64,000 nucleotides of DNA from Hydractinia symbiolongicarpus (taxonomy: Eukaryota; Cnidaria; Hydrozoa; Anthoathecata; Hydractiniidae): assembly GCF_029227915.1 (NCBI RefSeq), contig NC_079878.1, forward strand, positions 24,825,501-24,889,500, read 5' to 3'. A program made the position numbers and the translations under genes. The stretch's first letter is position 1. Every line of letters begins with the position of its first letter. Of the stretch, positions 59,801-64,000 are shown piece after piece. Below the pieces are notes generated by a model that saw only the letters and a list, made by a program, of their open reading frames with translations, was not told the origin of the DNA and did no database searches.

Positions 59801-62800
59801 TGAATCACATTGCTCCTGATTACATGCGCTCAAAATTCCTTTTAACAAAAAACTGTCATAATCATCAAACAAGAGGAGCTTCAAAAAACAGGTTCACACT
59901 TCCCTTGGTCAACACGGAATTTGGCAAAAAAGCCTTCCCATTTAGAGCTGCAAAAGTGTGGAATAATCTTCCAGACCAAGTGACCTGTGATGGAAGTCTG
60001 CTTTCGTTTAAGACTTCCATCTCTAATGTATTTGGCAAATTCTAATGGAGATCACTTTTTAACTTTTTAATTTTTGTTTTTTATTCTTTTTCTTTTCAAT
60101 TTTCACAGATTATAAATGTTACTATGTTTGATTGAGCTGAGGCAGTCTAAGGTTTATCATTTTTTGTTTCTTTTTTGTTCTAGTGGCCCCCAGTGGAAAC
60201 AATCCACTAACTATAGGTTTTTGTGATTTTCTGGGCTAGCCACTTTAAATATTTATTATTATTATTATTATTATTTTTTAATATATAAGTTATTTTCAAG
60301 ACTTTTTTTTATCTATTATCAGTTATCCATTTTATGCACTAATTTCTGAAATAAAAAATAAAAATACTATTTTAGAGACCTTGTTACAAATTGAAGTATT
60401 CGTTCATGTCATTTATCTTTGACATAAAATGACCATTATATACACTCCCAGTTCTTTTAGATTCCTATTTAAAATTATTTTCTTTTAAATTGGTTTTAAC
60501 TTTTATTGCTTGCTATAAATTAGTTTAGAAAACAATATTAATACAATAGTAAGATCTCACTTTGTTTCATTTTGACAAGTTTATAAAAAAATGAAATAAC
60601 ATCAAATTTCACTTAAAATCTATCCAAACTGTGTCTTTTAACACTAGAATATGGCTGTGATGGATAATTAAATTTAAAATTACTTTCACTGATCTTTCCA
60701 ATTCGTTTGATACACAAGCTGATAAGCAGTGTCAAATATAAAATCTGAACTGTGGTGACATAATATATGCTGATTTAATAAAAAATTTGTAGTTTAAAAC
60801 AACAGATATTTGTATGGAAGTGTCAAGCAATCTTCATGATCAGCAAACAATGAACTTATTGGAAACAAACTGCCTTCAAATATTCATAATTAATGAGTAT
60901 ATTGGAATTTAATATCAGAGAGGGCATTTGTATTAGCCTAAACAGGGCAATCAAGACATTTTGTGCTGTTTTTTTCTTGTTTTTCACTTTGAGCAATTTT
61001 AGAGAAAGAATTTTAGGAATTACAGGAAAAATTGTTGTTTTTGATTTCAGACGTGATTATCTCCAGATTAAAAACTGTTTTTAATGCTCTTGTAAAAATA
61101 CAAAATTTTTTATTAAGGTTGTTCCTCCTGATGAGGATGGAGCTTCGAATCATTCTGGTGAAGGCATGTTCAACCCTTTACCAAATGTGTCAAGATCAAG
61201 TACAATGTAAGTTATTTTTTAACTGTACATCAATTTGTATAATAGTTAGTTATCTGTTCCATTGCAATAAAGGTTAACAGTCTTGCTTGCAGCTTTTTGT
61301 ATGTGCAATGAACACACGCAAAATTTTGTCGATGCATGGGATATTTAATTAAGACCAGAATAAAGCACACCAATTATGTTTCAGTTAAAGAGATTTTGTC
61401 AATGTCAAAGAAATGCCTATTATGTCCTGTTATAATGATGTGTTTGCTTATTGTCAGATCTTTTGTGTCTTCAGTGAAATTACCCCTGAAAAAATCTGTG
61501 AAAAAGGTTGTGTTGTAGTTTTATTCTCTTGCTCTTTATAATAAAAAGGTGTCAAATATCTGATTTAGCTTATTTTAGATATTCCAACGAGCCATATTTA
61601 TATACATTTTCAACATTTAGTGAATTGGTAGCTTAGAAAACAGAATTATTTACAGGAAATTCATTTACTCTTTAATTTTCAGTCGCAGTGCTAAGGATCG
61701 TAATGTAGAATCCGATGCTGAATCAATAGTGTCTCGAAAGAGTTCAAGGTCTCGTACAAGTAGAAGATATGAAAGTGATGGTAATAATCTATGTATTAAT
61801 ACCCTTGTCTGTGTGTGCATGATTTTATGGTAATGTTCCAAATACATGAAAAAGCAAACCAGCTTAGCTAGACGGAATAAAAAGATTAGATAACCTTGAT
61901 AAATATTTAAGGCTGTAAAAAAGGATTTGTCAGAAAAGTTTATTTTTTAAATAGCTGAAAGACGCCCAAGACGCATGCATCGTGAAAACCGTTCAGAATT
62001 TGATGCCTCCTCTGTAATGAGTAGTGATTTGGAAACTACAAGTTTCGTTGATTCTGATGAAGAAAGTCAAATGTCAAGCGCAACAGAAAGCTCAAGATAT
62101 GTAGGCGGTCAAAGAAGAAGACGAAGAAGAAGACAACGCATGCCAAGAGTAGAAAGGGTCCGTTTGCTCCAAATTGACAGTTCTCTTAAATTTTAATTTG
62201 ATATTGGCAACATTCTAACTCTTTATGTTGTCATTTTAGTGCTCTTCATTCAGTACCATCACTGAATCTACAATGTCCCTAAACATAATTACAGTTACGC
62301 TCAATATGGGTAAGTCTCTTTATGCAAACCTGTTAGTATACTTTTACTGTCATACTGTTCATTGCAATAATGGTACACATTTTGTTCAAAATTCCACTTA
62401 CAGAAGTTGTGTGTATATAAAATTTCTGTAAATATGTGAACATGGTAAAAGTTTTCTTTTACTGTTGAATATTGCTGTAGAAATCAAAGATGACTTCCTG
62501 GTTGGCAGGGTTTAAATTTAAAATAATATTCAACATAACCATTTGTCAACTTTTATCATTAAGAGTATGGTTGCATGTAAGCAAAATGAAATTGGCGTGA
62601 ACATGCTGTCTAATTATTTAATTTGAGGTGTGAATTCTTCATTTTTTTTCACTATGTTATGTTCTATATAACATTTCAATGGGCATACGTTTTAATTCTT
62701 TAAAGATCTAATGAATATCATAAAAAAATTTTGTTGTTGTCCGAAACAAAGAAATTGTAATAGATATGTCCTGCCATGCTATTTTCAAATTTTGTATAAC

Positions 62801-64000
62801 TTTCAATATTTCTTAGCTTCTTAAATTTTTTTCTCCCTATAACATTTTAAGGGCTAGAGGTGAATGTTTATGAATAATTTATAAGTGAAAAATCTTTTAT
62901 CTAATTTTAATCTATGTTCTACAGATTCAGAAATCTTTCTATTACATCTGTGTATATGTTTTTTAAACGTGGTGTTGGTTTGTAGTGTTTACATTCAAGT
63001 CTGTAGAACAGAGTGAAATAATATTGATGTTGGATGTTTATTTTATCAGAGCGCAAATTTTTATACATTTACAGGATAACAATTTCTGGTTTTTTCTGAC
63101 ATATAAGTTTTAATAAAAGTTTTTTTTCTTCAAAAAACATACTTTCAGTCTTGCTTGTGTTAATTCTGTCTCGCTTGTTGTAATCGTGACATTTTTACAT
63201 GAGTTCATTCATTTTCAATATTGTATCTCAGTTTAACTCATGTTAACTTTCACTGCTTTACAGAATTGATTGATAGTTGTAAATAAATCGTGAATTTTTG
63301 TACACAAAAGGACACACAAGAACTCTTTCTAAATAAGTTTTCATGTTTGGTTTCAATTTATTTGTGATGGTGTAACATATGTATCAGAATGGTGATGCTT
63401 GCCAAAAGTTTTCTTTGTTTTTGTGCTACGAGCAGCACTGATTATAAATATTTCAAAAATGAAGTTCCATACCAGCATGAATTGCAAGGTGAGTGTGGCC
63501 ATAGAAGGTTTGGATGGGAGAAGGATTTTTTTGCGAAGATTACGTATTTAACTTTAAACTTGTTTTTTTTAAAGACCTCTTTGAGTAAATAAAGCGACGC
63601 AAAATAGAGATACAGCCTGTTCATTCATTCATTTTGATTAAAGTTTAACTAAGTTGGATGTGGGAGTCGGGAAGGAAATCTAACATCCATTAGGACCTAG
63701 TACTGTAGCCTTTCAATTTTAATTTCACAGGCATCGAATGTTTATATTATCGTTAATGTCAAGTCTGATCATTTTCATTCATTAATTTTTTTCAGATAAA
63801 ATCAACTTTCTTGGTATCAGTATTGTTGGTCAAGCAAACAAGAAAGGCGATGGTGGAATATATGTTGGCTCTGTGATGAAAGGGTGAGTTTAAGAATTAA
63901 GAAATTATCTGCAAAGTATTTTTGCAGGTTTGCTCTGGACAATTCTAGAAAGGCTTGACTAGATTCTAAAAGGTATTTTTGCTATTTTTAGGGGAGCTGT
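53815..64000 (+). CDS. DVL: Dishevelled, N-terminal half (DIX, basic region, start of PDZ); 3' part beyond window
   Basis: Coding exons: 53815-53987, 57009-57078, 61118-61206, 61683-61780, 61955-62157, 62240-62309, 63796-63883 and 63992 to the window end, all in phase. The DIX domain (residues about 7-81) reads [40 protein letters not shown], then CFNGRVVSW; it drives head-to-tail polymerisation that recruits Axin at the Wnt receptor complex. A Ser/Arg-rich linker follows with [14 protein letters not shown] and a run of seven arginines. [12 protein letters not shown] opens the PDZ domain, with the carboxylate-binding FLGISIVGQ and [13 protein letters not shown], cut by the window edge. DEP is outside. 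Cytoplasmic hub of canonical and planar-polarity Wnt signalling. The exon 5 donor (AGG|GTCCGT) is weak but fits the phase and the family sequence. About 267 codons are visible. Confidence 0.97.
53988..57008. other. Dishevelled intron 1
   Basis: AT-rich 3-kb intron splitting the DIX domain between DDDFG and VVKEE. Short chance frames only; no repeat family from elsewhere in the window was recognised here. Confidence 0.5.
59326..60276 (+). mobile_element. 5'-truncated LINE, copy 2 (Dishevelled intron 2), same family as 8493-9761
   Basis: The element begins abruptly at CGCAAGTCGACTTCTGG, inside the RT thumb region, and runs through an open frame to TAA at 60043, encoding the RT C-terminal portion ([20 protein letters not shown] and on to VFGKF). 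A 3' UTR and an (ATT)n tail at about 60249-60276 follow. It is nearly identical to copy 1 but keeps the frame where copy 1 is shifted, so it shows the better C-terminal sequence. The polymerase motifs are absent and the copy cannot move. Same strand as the host gene. Confidence 0.9.
60277..61117. other. end of Dishevelled intron 2
   Basis: AT-rich intronic sequence between the LINE tail and exon 3, without features I could support. Upstream of the LINE, 57079-59325 is likewise plain AT-rich intron, with an 18-base T run near 58660. Confidence 0.5.

Overview
The window looks like animal nuclear DNA, most likely from a cnidarian and perhaps a hydrozoan. It is AT-rich. Its genes have many short exons with GT/AG introns and encode clear metazoan proteins: a TGF-beta-family type I receptor, USP5, Dishevelled and a C2H2 zinc-finger protein. 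The spacers hold LINE, tRNA-derived SINE, Tigger and MITE debris. The cnidarian placement is an inference from gene content, base composition and repeat style; no species can be named from the sequence alone.

Layout, with every confident gene on the + strand: (1) 3-1234, the last two coding exons of a TGF-beta/activin type I receptor kinase. (2) 1235-13844, a spacer with a 5'-truncated LINE (8493-9761), foldback elements, a tRNA-like SINE head and a 53-bp minisatellite. (3) 13845-15184, a C1orf50-family gene in three visible coding exons. (4) 16539-16803, a possible two-exon 44-residue Cys-rich microprotein. (5) 17496-39311, a complete 18-exon USP5 orthologue (803 aa). (6) Inside USP5 intron 8, on the same strand, two tandem channel genes (28610-30037 and about 30751-31791). 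(7) 39312-45166, a spacer rich in repeats. (8) 45167-50189, a seven-exon zinc-finger protein (1148 aa). (9) 50190-53814, a spacer with an internally deleted Tigger/pogo element. (10) 53815 to the window end, the 5' half of Dishevelled (DIX, basic region, start of PDZ), with a second copy of the LINE in intron 2.

The most notable content is the nested channel pair. Gene A encodes a signal peptide, a ligand-binding half-lobe (S1), TM1, a re-entrant pore with the potassium-channel filter TVGYGD, TM2, a second half-lobe (S2), TM3 and a coiled-coil tail. This is the layout of the bacterial potassium-selective glutamate receptor GluR0, without the amino-terminal domain of ordinary animal iGluRs. 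Gene B keeps pore, S2, TM3 and coiled coil but has no visible signal peptide or S1. Both reading frames are uninterrupted, which suggests a retained, possibly lineage-specific system.

The housekeeping genes do not form a functional unit. USP5 recycles unanchored ubiquitin chains, Dishevelled carries Wnt signals, the receptor kinase carries TGF-beta-family signals, and the zinc-finger protein is probably a nuclear transcription regulator. Exon limits were placed by hand from splice consensus, phase and recalled family sequences; no alignment or RNA evidence was available.
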